Source of the DNA: Flexibacter flexilis DSM 6793
Lineage (GTDB): Bacteria > Bacteroidota > Bacteroidia > Cytophagales > Flexibacteraceae
DNA length: 64,000 nt
Reading direction: 5' to 3'
Assembly (NCBI RefSeq): GCF_900112255.1
Contig: NZ_FOLE01000005.1
Location: forward strand, 1-64,000
Shown: one piece after another, positions 8,890-20,600 of the stretch
Layout: each line of letters starts with the position of its first letter
Numbering within the stretch: the stretch's first letter is position 1
Notes under the pieces: generated by a model
The model's database searches: none
What the model was told of the DNA's origin: nothing
Seen by the model: the letters and a program-made list of their open reading frames with translations, nothing else
Made by a program: the position numbers and the translations under genes

Positions 8890-9480
8890 ATGATAGAAGC
8901 TCTTTTTCTTAATATATCTCGTCATATATCCAGTTCGCCAGCTGATATAAAGCAATTTTGTGATTTGTTTAGCTTTCAACAAATTCATAAAAAAGAATTT
9001 CTATTACGAAAAGGCGAAGTATGCAAGTTTGAAGCCTTTGTAACTAAAGGGCTTTTTAAAGTATATCATATTGATGCCAAAGGAACGGAACAGATTCTAT
9101 ATTTTGGTATGGAAGACTGGTGGATTACGGATATAGACAGTTTTATGAATCAAGAACCATCGCGATTGTTTATAGAAGCCATTGAAGATAGCGAAATATG
9201 GCTTATTAGTAAAAAAGATAAAGATTTTGCGTACGAACATTATCCAATAGTAGAAAAACTTTTTAGGATAATGACACAAAAGACACACACTGCGTTGCAA
9301 CGGCGCGTCATTGATAACATGAGCAAGACAGCAGAACAACGTTATTGGGAATTTATGGAAAAATATCCTTCTCTTGGTCAAAGACTTACCAACATACAAA
9401 TCGCAGCTTATCTGGGAATAAGTCATGAGTTTTTGAGTAAAATAAGGCGGAAAGCGGCACGGCCTCGACCGAATAGTTAA
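8890..9480 (+). CDS. Crp/Fnr family transcriptional regulator
   Basis: A 196-residue regulator. Residues about 20-120 form the cyclic-nucleotide-binding beta-roll (FLLRKGEVCKFEAFVTKGLFKVY, ILYFGMEDWWITDIDSF). A dimerisation helix follows, then a C-terminal helix-turn-helix (about 160-190; NIQIAAYLGISHEFLSKIRRK). There is no FNR-type cysteine cluster. The length is normal for the short Crp-like proteins of Bacteroidota. A TTGA-N6-TCAA palindrome 40 bases after its stop codon, ahead of doxX, fits the family's binding site, so it probably controls the four-gene operon that follows. The ligand is unknown. Confidence 0.9.
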   Translation: MIEALFLNISRHISSSPADIKQFCDLFSFQQIHKKEFLLRKGEVCKFEAFVTKGLFKVYHIDAKGTEQILYFGMEDWWITDIDSFMNQEPSRLFIEAIEDSEIWLISKKDKDFAYEHYPIVEKLFRIMTQKTHTALQRRVIDNMSKTAEQRYWEFMEKYPSLGQRLTNIQIAAYLGISHEFLSKIRRKAARPRPNS

Positions 9481-9519
9481 ATGCTGATGCTGTTTGTTTT
9501 TGGGGAGATATACCATTTA

Positions 9520-9533
9520 TTGAACTTGTTCAA
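9520..9533. promoter_or_regulatory. Candidate Crp/Fnr operator before the doxX operon
   Basis: The perfect palindrome TTGAACTTGTTCAA fits the TTGA-N6-TCAA motif of the Crp/Fnr family. It lies between the regulator gene and doxX, about 55 bases before the doxX start codon. Confidence 0.5.
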
Positions 9534-9588
9534 TTTTTGTACAAGTAGATATGTAGAGTTTTGTACCATTGATTTAAATAAAAAAAGA

Positions 9589-9972
9589 ATGCAAAAGAAC
9601 ACAGATTTAGGATTGTTAGTGCTGCGTATCAGCTTGGGAGGCTTGATGTTGTTTCATGGCGTAGCGAAAGTACTTCATGGTATTTCGTTTCTGACCGAAA
9701 CGATGGGTTTGTTTGGTTATGCGGTGTATATCGGTGAAGTAATTGCGCCGTTGGCGATATTGTTGGGCTGGAGAAGCCGTATAGCGAGCGTGTTTTTTGG
9801 GATTACGTGCGTGGTCGCCATTGGCATGGTGCATAGCAAGGAATTATTTAGCATTAGCGAACATGGAGGCTATGCGAATGAATTATTGATGCTTTATTTG
9901 TTGGGTTCGGTAACGTTGTTTTTTACGGGAGCGGGCAAATATTCGGTATCATCAAGTAATAATTGGGACTAA
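9589..9972 (+). CDS. DoxX family membrane protein
   Basis: 127 residues from the ATG at 9589. The frame is open further upstream, but that stretch holds the candidate operator and does not look like protein. There are four hydrophobic segments, and the DoxX signature is clear (GLLVLRISLGGLMLFHGVAKV near the start, YIGEVIAPLAILLGW in the middle). DoxX proteins are inner-membrane proteins linked to thiol and oxidative stress in other bacteria; the substrate here is unknown. It is the first gene of an operon with NTF2-like, DsbA-like and lipoprotein genes, spaced 24, 1 and 31 bases apart. Confidence 0.88.
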   Translation: MQKNTDLGLLVLRISLGGLMLFHGVAKVLHGISFLTETMGLFGYAVYIGEVIAPLAILLGWRSRIASVFFGITCVVAIGMVHSKELFSISEHGGYANELLMLYLLGSVTLFFTGAGKYSVSSSNNWD

Positions 9973-9996
9973 ATACGTTTGAAGGCTGATAGGATT

Positions 9997-10386
9997 ATGA
10001 CAAATTTAGCCATTATACGAAGTACTTACGAAGGGGCAAGCGCGTCGGAACAAGGTGCAGCCCTTTCGGCTCATTCGGCGGAAGATATTCGTTGGACAGA
10101 AGCAGCAGGGTTTCCGTATGCGGGGACGTATGTGGGTTTGTCCTCGGTGCAAGCCCATGTATTTAGCCGCTTGGATAGCGACTGGCAAGACTTTCGTTTT
10201 GAAGTGGAGACTTATGTGTCCAGTGAAGATAAAGTAGTTGCCATCGGGACGTATAAAGGTACTTACAAGGCGACCAATGTTTCTTTTTCGGCTCGTGCTA
10301 CCCATGTTTGGCAGTTGAGAGACGGTAAGATTAGGGCGTTTGAACAATTTGTTGACAGTAAGTCTGTGGTAGATGCCATGCAGTAA
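9997..10386 (+). CDS. NTF2/SnoaL-like protein
   Basis: 129 residues from the ATG at 9997; a TTG at 9979 in the same frame is less likely. It has the cone-shaped NTF2/ketosteroid-isomerase-related pattern: an N-terminal helix, HSAEDIRWTEAAGFPYAGTYVG, then strands ending HVWQLRDGKIRAFEQFVDS. This family binds or isomerises small hydrophobic molecules, and many members have no known reaction. It is cytosolic by sequence. Its stop codon is one base before the next start codon, which supports cotranscription. Confidence 0.85.
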   Translation: MTNLAIIRSTYEGASASEQGAALSAHSAEDIRWTEAAGFPYAGTYVGLSSVQAHVFSRLDSDWQDFRFEVETYVSSEDKVVAIGTYKGTYKATNVSFSARATHVWQLRDGKIRAFEQFVDSKSVVDAMQ

Positions 10387-10387
10387 T

Positions 10388-11098
10388 ATGAAATATGTTT
10401 TATGGATAAGTCTTTTGTGTTGTTGGGGGCTTTATGGCGTAACCTGCAAGGCACAAAAGCGTAATAGTTTACCAAAAAGAATGAAAGTAATTTATGTGAT
10501 GGACCCTTTGTGCGGTTGGTGTTATGGTAATGAAGATAACGTCTTAAAACTGTATGAAAAATATAAAAGTACGGTTGATTTTGAAGTAATTCCTGGTGGT
10601 ATGTGGGCGGGAGATAATGTACGGAAACAATCTCCACAGATGGTTAATTACTTTATGCGCCATGATGAGGCAATTGCGAAAAAAACAGGCGCAACGTTTG
10701 GAACAGCCTACATGGAATTGCTGAAAAAAGAACTCGTCTTGGATAGTGAAATACCGTCAAGAGCCATTGTTGCGGTGCAAAAAATAGCTCCAGCGCAAAG
10801 TATTCCTTTTATGGTAGCTGTTCAAAAGGCACGTTATTATAATGGAAAAGATTTGAATTTGACAGCTACTTATCTTCCGCTTTGTGATGGCTTAGGGATT
10901 TCGCAAGCAGCGTTTTTAGAGGCCTTTGGTTCGGAAGCAGTACGCCAAAGTACGCTTCAAACCTTTAGGAAAGCGACGCAATATGCGCAGGCTTACCCGA
11001 CAATGCTCGTAGAAAAGAATGGGGCACTCACTGTTATAGAACAAGGTTATGCACCACTGAATACGTTGGAAGAAAGTATTGATGCTTTAAAAAAATAA
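10388..11098 (+). CDS. DsbA/FrnE-like thiol oxidoreductase, exported
   Basis: 236 residues from the ATG at 10388; an earlier in-frame ATG at 10373 lies inside the preceding gene and would spoil the signal peptide. A hydrophobic N-terminus (about 1-24) suggests export. The thioredoxin-fold active site CGWC sits in MDPLCGWCYG, followed by the helical insertion typical of DsbA (about 90-180) and the cis-proline segment AYPTMLVEKNG near 205. It probably acts on periplasmic thiols. The cysteine near residue 21 could be a lipid-attachment site, but the lipobox is poor. Confidence 0.85.
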   Translation: MKYVLWISLLCCWGLYGVTCKAQKRNSLPKRMKVIYVMDPLCGWCYGNEDNVLKLYEKYKSTVDFEVIPGGMWAGDNVRKQSPQMVNYFMRHDEAIAKKTGATFGTAYMELLKKELVLDSEIPSRAIVAVQKIAPAQSIPFMVAVQKARYYNGKDLNLTATYLPLCDGLGISQAAFLEAFGSEAVRQSTLQTFRKATQYAQAYPTMLVEKNGALTVIEQGYAPLNTLEESIDALKK

Positions 11099-11129
11099 CT
11101 AATTATCTTTTCTAATTAAACCTTACAAC

Positions 11130-11576
11130 ATGAAAAAAATATTAGTAAGCTTCGCTGTGGCGGGGTTGTTTGCGGCGTGCCAGCCGAAGCATGAAGGGCA
11201 AACAAGTACGGCCAGTACAAGCGTTTCGGATTCTGTCGGGCAAGGGGAAGACTACCGTTTAGTTGGAAAGAATGCCGTATTGGAGTATCCGACATTTAAG
11301 GCGGAAGTATCGTATCTGACGGATAGCACGTTGCACTGGAAAACGACTTCTTCTGATGGGAAAGTAGAAGAAGGCACAGAGCAAGTATTTTTGAAAAAGC
11401 TCAACGAACATCAGTACTTTTTGAATTGGATAGAGGAAACAGGCTTTACGGTGAGTCAGGTAATTGATGTAAAAGCAGGCCAAGTAACGGCATTTGGGTC
11501 ATTTGCCGACGCACAAAGCCCAAGAGGGCAAAGAAGTAGCGTGAACCTCGAAGGCCATTTTAGATTTGTTAAATAA
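11130..11576 (+). CDS. Small lipoprotein with a MoaF-like fold (tentative)
   Basis: 148 residues with a clear lipobox (AGLFAAC, cysteine at 17), so it should be anchored in the envelope. A Ser/Thr-rich linker leads into an all-beta domain (about 45-148) whose YFLNWIEETGFTVSQVIDVKAG segment resembles the lipocalin-like MoaF/phenolic acid decarboxylase fold. That assignment is tentative. It is the last gene of the doxX operon and is followed by a terminator. Confidence 0.75.
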   Translation: MKKILVSFAVAGLFAACQPKHEGQTSTASTSVSDSVGQGEDYRLVGKNAVLEYPTFKAEVSYLTDSTLHWKTTSSDGKVEEGTEQVFLKKLNEHQYFLNWIEETGFTVSQVIDVKAGQVTAFGSFADAQSPRGQRSSVNLEGHFRFVK

Positions 11577-11621
11577 GCATCAGCACAATTTTAACCAGTT
11601 TACCTTCCTTTTACTAATCCA

Positions 11622-11657
11622 TAAAAAAACGCTTCCTCAATCGAAGAAGCGTTTTTC
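11622..11657. terminator. Terminator between the lipoprotein and the giant gene
   Basis: Arms AAAACGCTTC and GAAGCGTTTT with an A run on one side and a T run on the other serve two convergent genes. Confidence 0.8.
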
Positions 11658-11695
11658 ATTTTCAATACAATTCAAATCTAGACTATTTATTTAAT

Positions 11696-14600
11696 TTATT
11701 GTTTTACGACCAAACGTTGTACTTCCGTATTTCCGTTTTGGTCTGTGATGGACAAAGTATAAATCCCTGTTGGGTAATCTTTGGCCAAGAATAAGACGGT
11801 TTTGCTTGCGGAAACTGGCTCTACCCACAAATCGCGATGCAAATGCTCTTTGCCCAAAATGTCTGTTACTTTCACTACCACTTGTTGGCCTTCGTAAGTG
11901 GACAAGTCGCCAAGTACCTCGTCGGCTATGTCAGCGGGATTGGGGAATACAGCCCATTGCAAACTAACAGGGTGATGCAACAAATGAACCGCCGCTAAAG
12001 GGCTGTAATGGAATTGGCCATCAAAATCCACTTGTTTGAGGCGATAATACGAGGTTTGTCCCGTATAAGGTTGGTGGTCTGTAAGGCCATAATGCAAGAG
12101 CGTTTTGCTATTGCCTGCGCCTTTGACGGAGGCCACGTACTCAAAGTTTTTGCCGTCTGCACTGCGTTCTACTACAAAATGGCTGTTATTCATCTCGGCG
12201 GCGGTTTGCCAGATGAGTTGTACGGTATGGTTGTCTTGTGCCACCGCATCAAAACTCAACAAGGTAACAGGCAAAGGGACTGCGCCCATGTCAATGCCCG
12301 CGGTAAAGTCGCTAAAGGAAGTAACTGACGACCAAGTACATGATTTGGCAGCAAGCGTATGCGTTCCGCCCGAAGTCCAAAGGCCTCCCGAATACTTGTA
12401 AGGCTTGAACAAAGAATTTGTATTGTCGCCTACGGCTTCTTCCATATACCCATAATAATACGATACATTATAATTGACAAGTCCCGAAATATTGTGGGGT
12501 TCGAGCGTCCAATAACGCATTAGATACGAAGAAGTTGCGCCGCGTTGTGCGTGCGGTTGGTCTGTAACGCGGACAGAAACAAAGGACTGATTGAGCGTAC
12601 CTGAATTGAGTCGGAAGTTAAACGGCGTAAAATAAGCCGCATCACCTACGGGGAAAGCCATTGGAGCACCTGATGTAGTCAGTCGGCGTTTGAGTGCGCC
12701 CGTACCATCCGTTACTACATAACTGCTGGCATTGCCACCGCTTACGGTAATACTGGCCGAAAACTCTAAAGTATCATTGGCCGTAATAATATTGCCGCTG
12801 CTAAACGTCATGCGGTCACGGATAACCAACTTTTGTTGCAACAAAACCGCTCCCGACGCTTTTTGTACAATAAATCGGTTAATAGAAAGCGGCATCGAAC
12901 CTTTAATAAGTTGCACGCCACTACCCGCCATCGTGATAGAGCCTGTTCCTTGCGCATAACCGTTGGCTACGTCGCTTTGTATGTTGCCCGAAATCTTGAT
13001 ATTACGGTTGTAAGCTGTATTTACGGTAGTACCCGAAGCTATTACAAAGTTACCGTTGAGCACCAAATCACGGTTTGGCATTATCAAATTTCCTGAAGAA
13101 CTAATCTTGAGATGATTATAAACGTTTTGGGTCGGTAATGTATAAGCATTGCCCGTATATTCGACTGTTCCGCCGCCTTCGCTGGTAAAGGCTGCGTAAT
13201 TCCCCGCAGGGAAAGTACCCAAGCCCAATTGAATCGTACCCGTACCCGACACCGTGCCGAAGTTATGCCCCACCGTCGTGCCTAAGGCCAACACCGCATT
13301 ACTACGCACCACCAAACTATTGACGCGCTTCGCATTAGCCGTAATGGTTACGGTATGGTTGGCATCAATAATTACGGGCACACCCGTCGGGGGTACTTGC
13401 GCAATTGTCCAAGTGTTAGGGTTGTCCCAGTTGCCATTTTGGGCACTGATATAGGTCTGAATCGCCTTAAACTCATCACTTTCGCCTGTGGTATAGTCGC
13501 CTGTAATGTAGTTTACGCCGCCGTTGGAAGTATTGAAACCACCATCGACACGAATTTCATTGTCTGTAACATTAACCGTTCCCGTGGTGGTCGTACCAAA
13601 GCCCCAAACCGTACCCGATCTAAGCACCGCCGCCACATACGCCGACTCATTGCCTTTTACGTCGGATTGGTCGTAGTAAAACAAGTTTTTTACCGATAAA
13701 TTAGCCATGCCCGAAGCCGTTACGCGCCAGAAAAAGCCCAATTCTTTCAGAATAGACATATCCGTAAGCGGATGCGAGGCGTTGACAGGTATAATATTTA
13801 TACTTCCTGCGGCAGTGTTGGCCGTTGCCACAAAACGCGCAGGCGTGTATTTGTTCGGAGTGCTGGAAACCCCTATCGGAAACGTAAAATCAAAAGCACC
13901 AGCCGCTACTTTTTTGGTTACGCCGCCCGTCGAGAGTTGGCCAGTAGTGCGAATCATGCGCGAAAGCCCGAACACGCCCGACACCGTAGCCGATTCGTTG
14001 AAGGTAAGCGTAAATTCCTGAATATCCAGAATCCCGTCAGTAAGTGCAAGCTCGGTGTTAATGGTTTGGCTGGCTGTCATTAAAGCTCCTGCCGTATTGT
14101 TGAGGATAAGACGACCAAATTTGCCGTTGCCATTACCACCGATACTTTGCTGTGTGGCGGCGGCCAACACCAAGTTGCCTGCCACCGAGCTGCTATGCGC
14201 AGCCGCGTTATAGACATTGCCCAAAGCCGTAAGCGTAAGGCCGTTGTCGTGCAATGTGCCCGCCATCAACGAAAGCGTATCGGTGATTGTAAAACCTACG
14301 GTAGCAGGCGAAACCACGCCCGAAACGTTTGTATTGTTGATGATGAGCTTATTAAATGTAGTGTAAGACGTGCCGTTTAGGCTTTGCGAAACCACATTTC
14401 CGTCAAAGGTCGTGCGATTTCCGCCAGCCGTGTACGTGCCGTTGTTCGTGAAATTGCCGCCAATATTAACAGGCAAACCATTGGTTATAAGTTGATTGGT
14501 TGAATAGTTAAGAATTAAATTGTTGCGAACATTCAGGCCGTTCACGTCCAGAGAAGCGTCTGGCCTGTCTGAAGTAATGGAGTTGGCTAGCTCCAAATTC

Positions 14601-17600
14601 CACAAAGGAATAGAAACATTCACGCGGTAAGTACGAGCACTTGGCGTAACAGCAGTCGTGTTATTTCCCAAATAAATCGTGCCGCCCGTTACCGAACTAT
14701 TTTCGGGTTGCAGATACAACGCCGCAATAGTTGGCGTAGAAGTCTGAGGCGTAAGCAAATACAAACTTCCCGCCGTCATGGTAAAATTACTACCAGCATT
14801 GAGCACTTCGAGCACGCCGCGCCCTGTTCGGGGAGCGTAAACGTTGTGGCCAATGCGTACGGTACCACCCGATTGCGTATAATTAAGACTGCCCGTTGGT
14901 ACGTTCGGGTTGCGGCGAATTTGCGAACCGACCGTAAGCGAACCGCCCGAAATCTCAATAGACGGATTGCCTGCGCCCGAATATTCGATGTAATTCTCGA
15001 CACTTCCCGAAGGCGTTGTATTGGCCACATTGAGCGTGGCCGCGCCCGACACTTTAATTTTTCCAGATAAAAGAATCCCGCCCGAAACGTTGTTTTGTGT
15101 TACTTGGAAAATACCATTGTTCAACCACAATTGCGCAGTAGCTGGAATAAACCAAGCCGTATTATCGTTGGTAAAAGCGATGGCGTTACTTGCGTTGTTG
15201 GTATTGAAATAAAACGTTCCGTTGTTGAGCGTAAGGGCTTTGGTTGTGCCCGAAAGCGAACCCGAAATTGAAATATTAGACACATTTACTTCCAAAATAC
15301 TGGCTTGGCTCGTGCCTTTGTCGAGGGTGAGGCGTGCAAAATCGGTAGTGCTGCCCGTACCCGCAATGCTGTCGTTGGCCGCACCCGTGAACGTAGTGTT
15401 GCACAAGCTGCCCGCCGTAAACATATCAAAAGTACCGTCATTGTAAAGGCTGCCGCCGATGCTCATGGCGTGCGTAGCCGAACCCGTATTGTTTACATTA
15501 AAAGTTGCGCCAGCCGAAACCGCTACATTATTTGTAACCGACATGCTACGATTCACGGCACTCGGATACTGCAACGTACCTGCCGTAATTTTCAGGTTAT
15601 TGCCTACAGAAATATCGCCGTTGGTGTTTGCACTGATGTAGGCCGTACCCGCGCCTTTGGCCGTCAAATCCTTGCAAATGCTCAAATTGGTGTTGGGCAA
15701 TGTGATGCCACGACTTGCCGCCGCATTGATTATCAAATAATTGTAACTGGCCAAAGAACCTGAACTTGCCGAAAGCGACGGAATCAAGAAATCTTGTGCG
15801 CCTGTGGTATAATATTCGACACTGCCGCCGCCACAAGCCAAGAATTGACCAAAATCACCACGCGGAAACTCCGCCGTTGCCGTTGCCGACGAAATGCGCA
15901 TCAATCCGCTACCAATAATTTTTTCTCCAAACAAAGCCCCAAAATTATGGCCTGTACTTGTACCAATGTCCACCACGCCGCCCGACTCTATTTTGAGTGC
16001 GCCGCAGGCTTTGTTGTTGGCGGTGAGTGTAATGGTATGGCCATTGCCCACAAACACGGGATTGCCTACGCTTGGCGTTGTAGTGGCGGCGGCTCCCGTA
16101 TGCGACACGGTTGACCAACTGCTTGGGCTGTTCCAATCGCCACTGGTACGGCTATAAAATGCCACCGTCGATTGGAACGCATCTACTTGGCCTGCCGTAT
16201 AATCGCCGTTAATGTAGTTTACGCCGCTACCCGTTCCATCAAAGCGAATCGTATCGGCGGCCGTATTCATATCCGAAACCGATTCGTTTGTCCAGTTAAG
16301 ACTTGAGGTTACATCAAAATAACCTGGTATATAACTCGCCTCTGTTCCATTGATGGTCAGGCCTGTATATTTGAATTTGTAACGCAAAGATTTGCTTCCC
16401 GTAAAGCCTGTGGAATTGAGTTTCCAATAATATTTCAAGGCATTGCCACTGGCCAAAAACGGATTAAAATCGTTTACGGGTTTGAGGTTAATAGCCCCGT
16501 AGTTGCTGGCACTGAGCACTTGCACAACGGCAGGCGTGTAATACGTGGCCGAACCCACAGGAAACACAAACGTACCTGTCGCAGACGTAAACGTTTTGGT
16601 AATCCCAACGTCTGAAACTTGCCCATTCGTTTTTATCATGCGGCTGGTGCTTGGGCTGCTTACACTAATGGCGGCATTGCTTCCCAAATCCAAACCGTAT
16701 TGCTGAATGTTCAAAACCCCATTAGTAAGCGTGAGCGTACCCGTTACAGCTTCGTTGGCCGTAAGTGTTGCGCCGCTATTATTGTCAATATTTAGATTCG
16801 CAAAAATACCCGAACCGCTACCCGCAATCACTTGCGCACCGCCAATAGTCGTTGTTGCGGCTGCACCTGTACCCGCGCCACCCGAAAAAGTCAGCGTCGG
16901 GGCGGAAGTATAACCACTGCCCGCATTGGTAATCCGAACTTCAGAAACTTTCATGGTAACGCTAAAAGTAGCTGCCACCGTTGCAGGGGAAGTTTGCGTA
17001 CCGCCCGAAAGCGAAATAGTAGCCAAACCTTCATAACCGTAACCGACATTAGTAATATTGATGGCCGTAATCACACCGCCAGAGATCACCGCCGTAGCCG
17101 ATGCGCCATAGCCTTTGCCGCCAATGATGACAGTAGGCGTAGAAGCATAATTAGAACCGCCATTGGTAATCGTAATCGTGGACAAAGACAAATAAGCCTG
17201 CGCCGTAGCTCCAGCCCCGCCGCCGCCCGAAACGGTAACCGTTGGCACACTCGTATAACCCGAACCTTGCGCCGTAACCGTAGTAGTTTGCACGGCTGCC
17301 GAATTAAGTTTTACTTGTCCCGTACCCGTATGGGTTGCGTTGTTGGTTACGTTACCGATTGCTTGTATTGTTTTTCCGCCGTCGTTGAGCGTGCCCGCCA
17401 GCAGTTGCAAGCGATTGAGAACGGGCACTGTGGCCAAGCTGCCCGCCAAATTCACAGTGCCATTCGGATTATTAATAGCCAAATTATACAAAGCAGGCTT
17501 AAGCGTTCCGTTCAAAGTCGCCGTTTGGGTATTGCCTGTTCCGTTGAAAGTCAGATAATTGGTACTGTCTGGCACGTAAAGCACATTAGCCCCCAACGAA

Positions 17601-20600
17601 AAATTATTAGCTACACTTACGTTGGTGCGTATGGTCTGAAATTCGAAAGCAGAACCCAACGAAGAACTTAGTGTAAAGTCGTTGCTCACCACCAACGGCG
17701 CGTAAATGTTGCGTGCAGAAACCGTTGGGCTGGCATCTGTTTTAGTCAAAATCAAATTGTAAATCGGGGCGGTACTGCCTATTTCGTAGTTATAATTTCC
17801 TGAATTAGATTTTACCCAAATGTCCACCGTACCGCCTGTTACGCTGTAATTGTCCACCGTAGATTGTACCTCAAAAGCATTGGCACTGGGAATAGTACCA
17901 CCCGACGGAATAAAGCTATTACCCGAACCAATTACATCGGTAATCGTGATGCGGCCACCCGACATATTAAACACGTTGTTGGCCTGCGAAATACTAAACG
18001 TACCAAACAAACTTTGCGTACCGCTGCCGCCATAACCGCGACCTTTGAGCGAAAGTTGTCCGCCACTCATCAGGAACGAACATTTACCACCCGAACTGCC
18101 CGCGCTGCGCAACTGCGAAGCAATAACCGTTCCGCCTTCTATCTGAATGATACCGTCGGCATTGCTCCAGAAAATAAAACCGCCGCAATTGCGCGACTCA
18201 AATTTGCCTGCTGTAATGCGGAACAAACCATAAATTGAAAAAGATTGCGCACCACCCGTCAAAGCCGTCGAAACCATCGTACCCGTAAGGCCACCTACAT
18301 TGGATTGCGCATAGGAATCTATTGTATTATAAATTCTTACGTTGTCGTCGGCAATCCACAACGCGCCATTGGCTGGAATATAAAAATCTGAGTTAGGATT
18401 GCCGCCACCTGTGCCTTCCGTGAGGGTTGGAATGGAAATACTGCCCGTGAGTTTAAGTGTTCCGTTACGAATCCAAAGGGCTTTACGCATTTCGGGATTG
18501 TTGCCGCCGCCTGCGTTGCCGCATTCGTTGCGTCCGAAAAGGCGCAAATAAGTACTATCGGCAGAATTGAGCGTTAGTAAAAAGGTTCTGTCCGTTCCTT
18601 TGTCAATGATAAGGTTGTAAAGGTCGGTTGTATTGTTGAGTTGCATGGTATTGTTGGCCGCGCCCTTGAACCAAAGCACTGCCGCACCCGTCGAGTCGTT
18701 GCGGTCATACACAGGTTGCGCCAAATTACTAAACCGCACAATGCCGCTATTGGTAAAATTGCCGCCCACATACATTCTATTATGCAAGAAATGATAACGC
18801 CAAGTCGGAACAGTAGAAGCATTCAGGCCACCGCTTAGGCTGTTGTACGCGCCTAATGTGCGGCGATTGCCTACACGCAATTGCGCCGAAGCCGCAATGC
18901 TTGCATCTCCCATTACATTGAGCACCACCGTATTACCAGCAGCAGCGGAAGAAGTATTAAGTCTGACGATTCCTCGCTGAACTGTCAAATTTCCATACAA
19001 AACCAAACTGTCCGAAGCAAAAACACCCGTTGCCACCGACACGGTATCTGTGGCATTGGCCGAATTGATAATCAAGTTTTTATAAGAAGGATACAGCCCC
19101 GACAAGTTGAATGAAGTGGTGGCATCGTATTCCACCGTACCGCCATTAGCCGACAAAAACGAGGTGTAAGTAGCCGTCGGCAATGTGGTAGAAACGGTTT
19201 TTATCAAACCTTGCCCCGAAACCGTCCCGAAATTGTGGCCAGTAGTTGTGTTAATATCCAACGAACCACCTTCCAAAATCGTAAGCGATGTGATACGAGC
19301 ATTGTTTACGTCCATGTTTACTGCGCCGCCGTTGAGAATTACCCCAACGTCCTGAATGGTTGGGCCTGCGGCAGGTGGTTCTACCAAATCCTGACCCGTA
19401 ATGTCTGTTGTCCAAGTGGTTGCACCGCTCCAATTGCCACCCGCACCATAGGTGTAATAGGTTTTGGGAATTACCAAACTGCTACCCAAACGCCAGTCTT
19501 GTGTCAGATAATTATTACCCGAACCACTCACCCCAAAACGCAAACCCGCCAAATTGTAATAAGAACCTGTTACGGTGTTGGAAATGCCATCTTCTACCCT
19601 ATTGACAACCGTTGGGCTGCCGTTCAAATCCGTAGAAACAAAATAAAAATCCAGCATGGCATCGGTTACACCACTCAAACCCGTCGTTTCGATTCGCCAA
19701 TAACGTTTGAGAATATTAGGCGCAGCCGAAGCAAACGGAATAGATTTGAAGGCAATCGTAGCCGTACCCGACACGCTACCCGACACACTACTCAACGAAA
19801 CAGGCGTATAATCCGAGTTCGTACCGATTGGCAACAAAAGACTCTGAAACTCAGCCATGTCTGCCCCTTCTTTGATCAGCAAACTACCGCTACCATTCGT
19901 ACCGTCTTGCTGAATCATGCGCGTATTGTCAAAACCACCCACAGGCACGACAAAGCCCGCACCATCGCTCAGGCGCAAGGTATTATCCGACAACACGATT
20001 TTCCCGTTTTTAAGTGAAAGATTCGCGTTTACCCTTACGTCTGTGTTAGCAGAAAGCGTAACGCTGCGGCCTGCGGCCATGTCCAGCGTCAAAGAATGGA
20101 AAGTCGTAATGCCTGTAACCGTCTGGTTAGTAGCCGCATTTTTAAAAGTAACTTCGTTTTGCGTGGCGTTGTATGTGCCATTATTCACCCAATTTCCATA
20201 CAAAACAATGTCGTTCAAATCTACGCCTGCATCACTGAACGAAGTATTTGCGCCGATGGTCAAATCGCCATTCACCACAATCCCCGTTTGCATAGTTTTG
20301 GTGCCGCCGCCCGTTACGGTCAGGTGGTTAAAATTATTCACAGAAGCCGACAGTAAATAACTGCCTGCGCCGTAATATTCTGCCGTACCGCCACCGCTAC
20401 GTGTAAAACTGCCGATATGGTCGCCTATCGTCCAGTTGTCGCCTTCCGAACGCAACAAACCCGACCCGCGAATACGCCCAAAAGCGTGCGAAGGCGTTGT
20501 ACTCAAATCCAATTGACCAAAAACCCCTAACGTGTCGGCATTGATACTGGCCGAAGCCATCAGGACTTTAGCCGTAGAAGTAATGTTGAGTAATTTAAAA

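Noticed and set aside
10373-10387. Earlier ATG for the DsbA-like gene
   Set aside because: It lies inside the preceding gene and puts polar residues before the signal peptide; the ATG at 10388 fits better.
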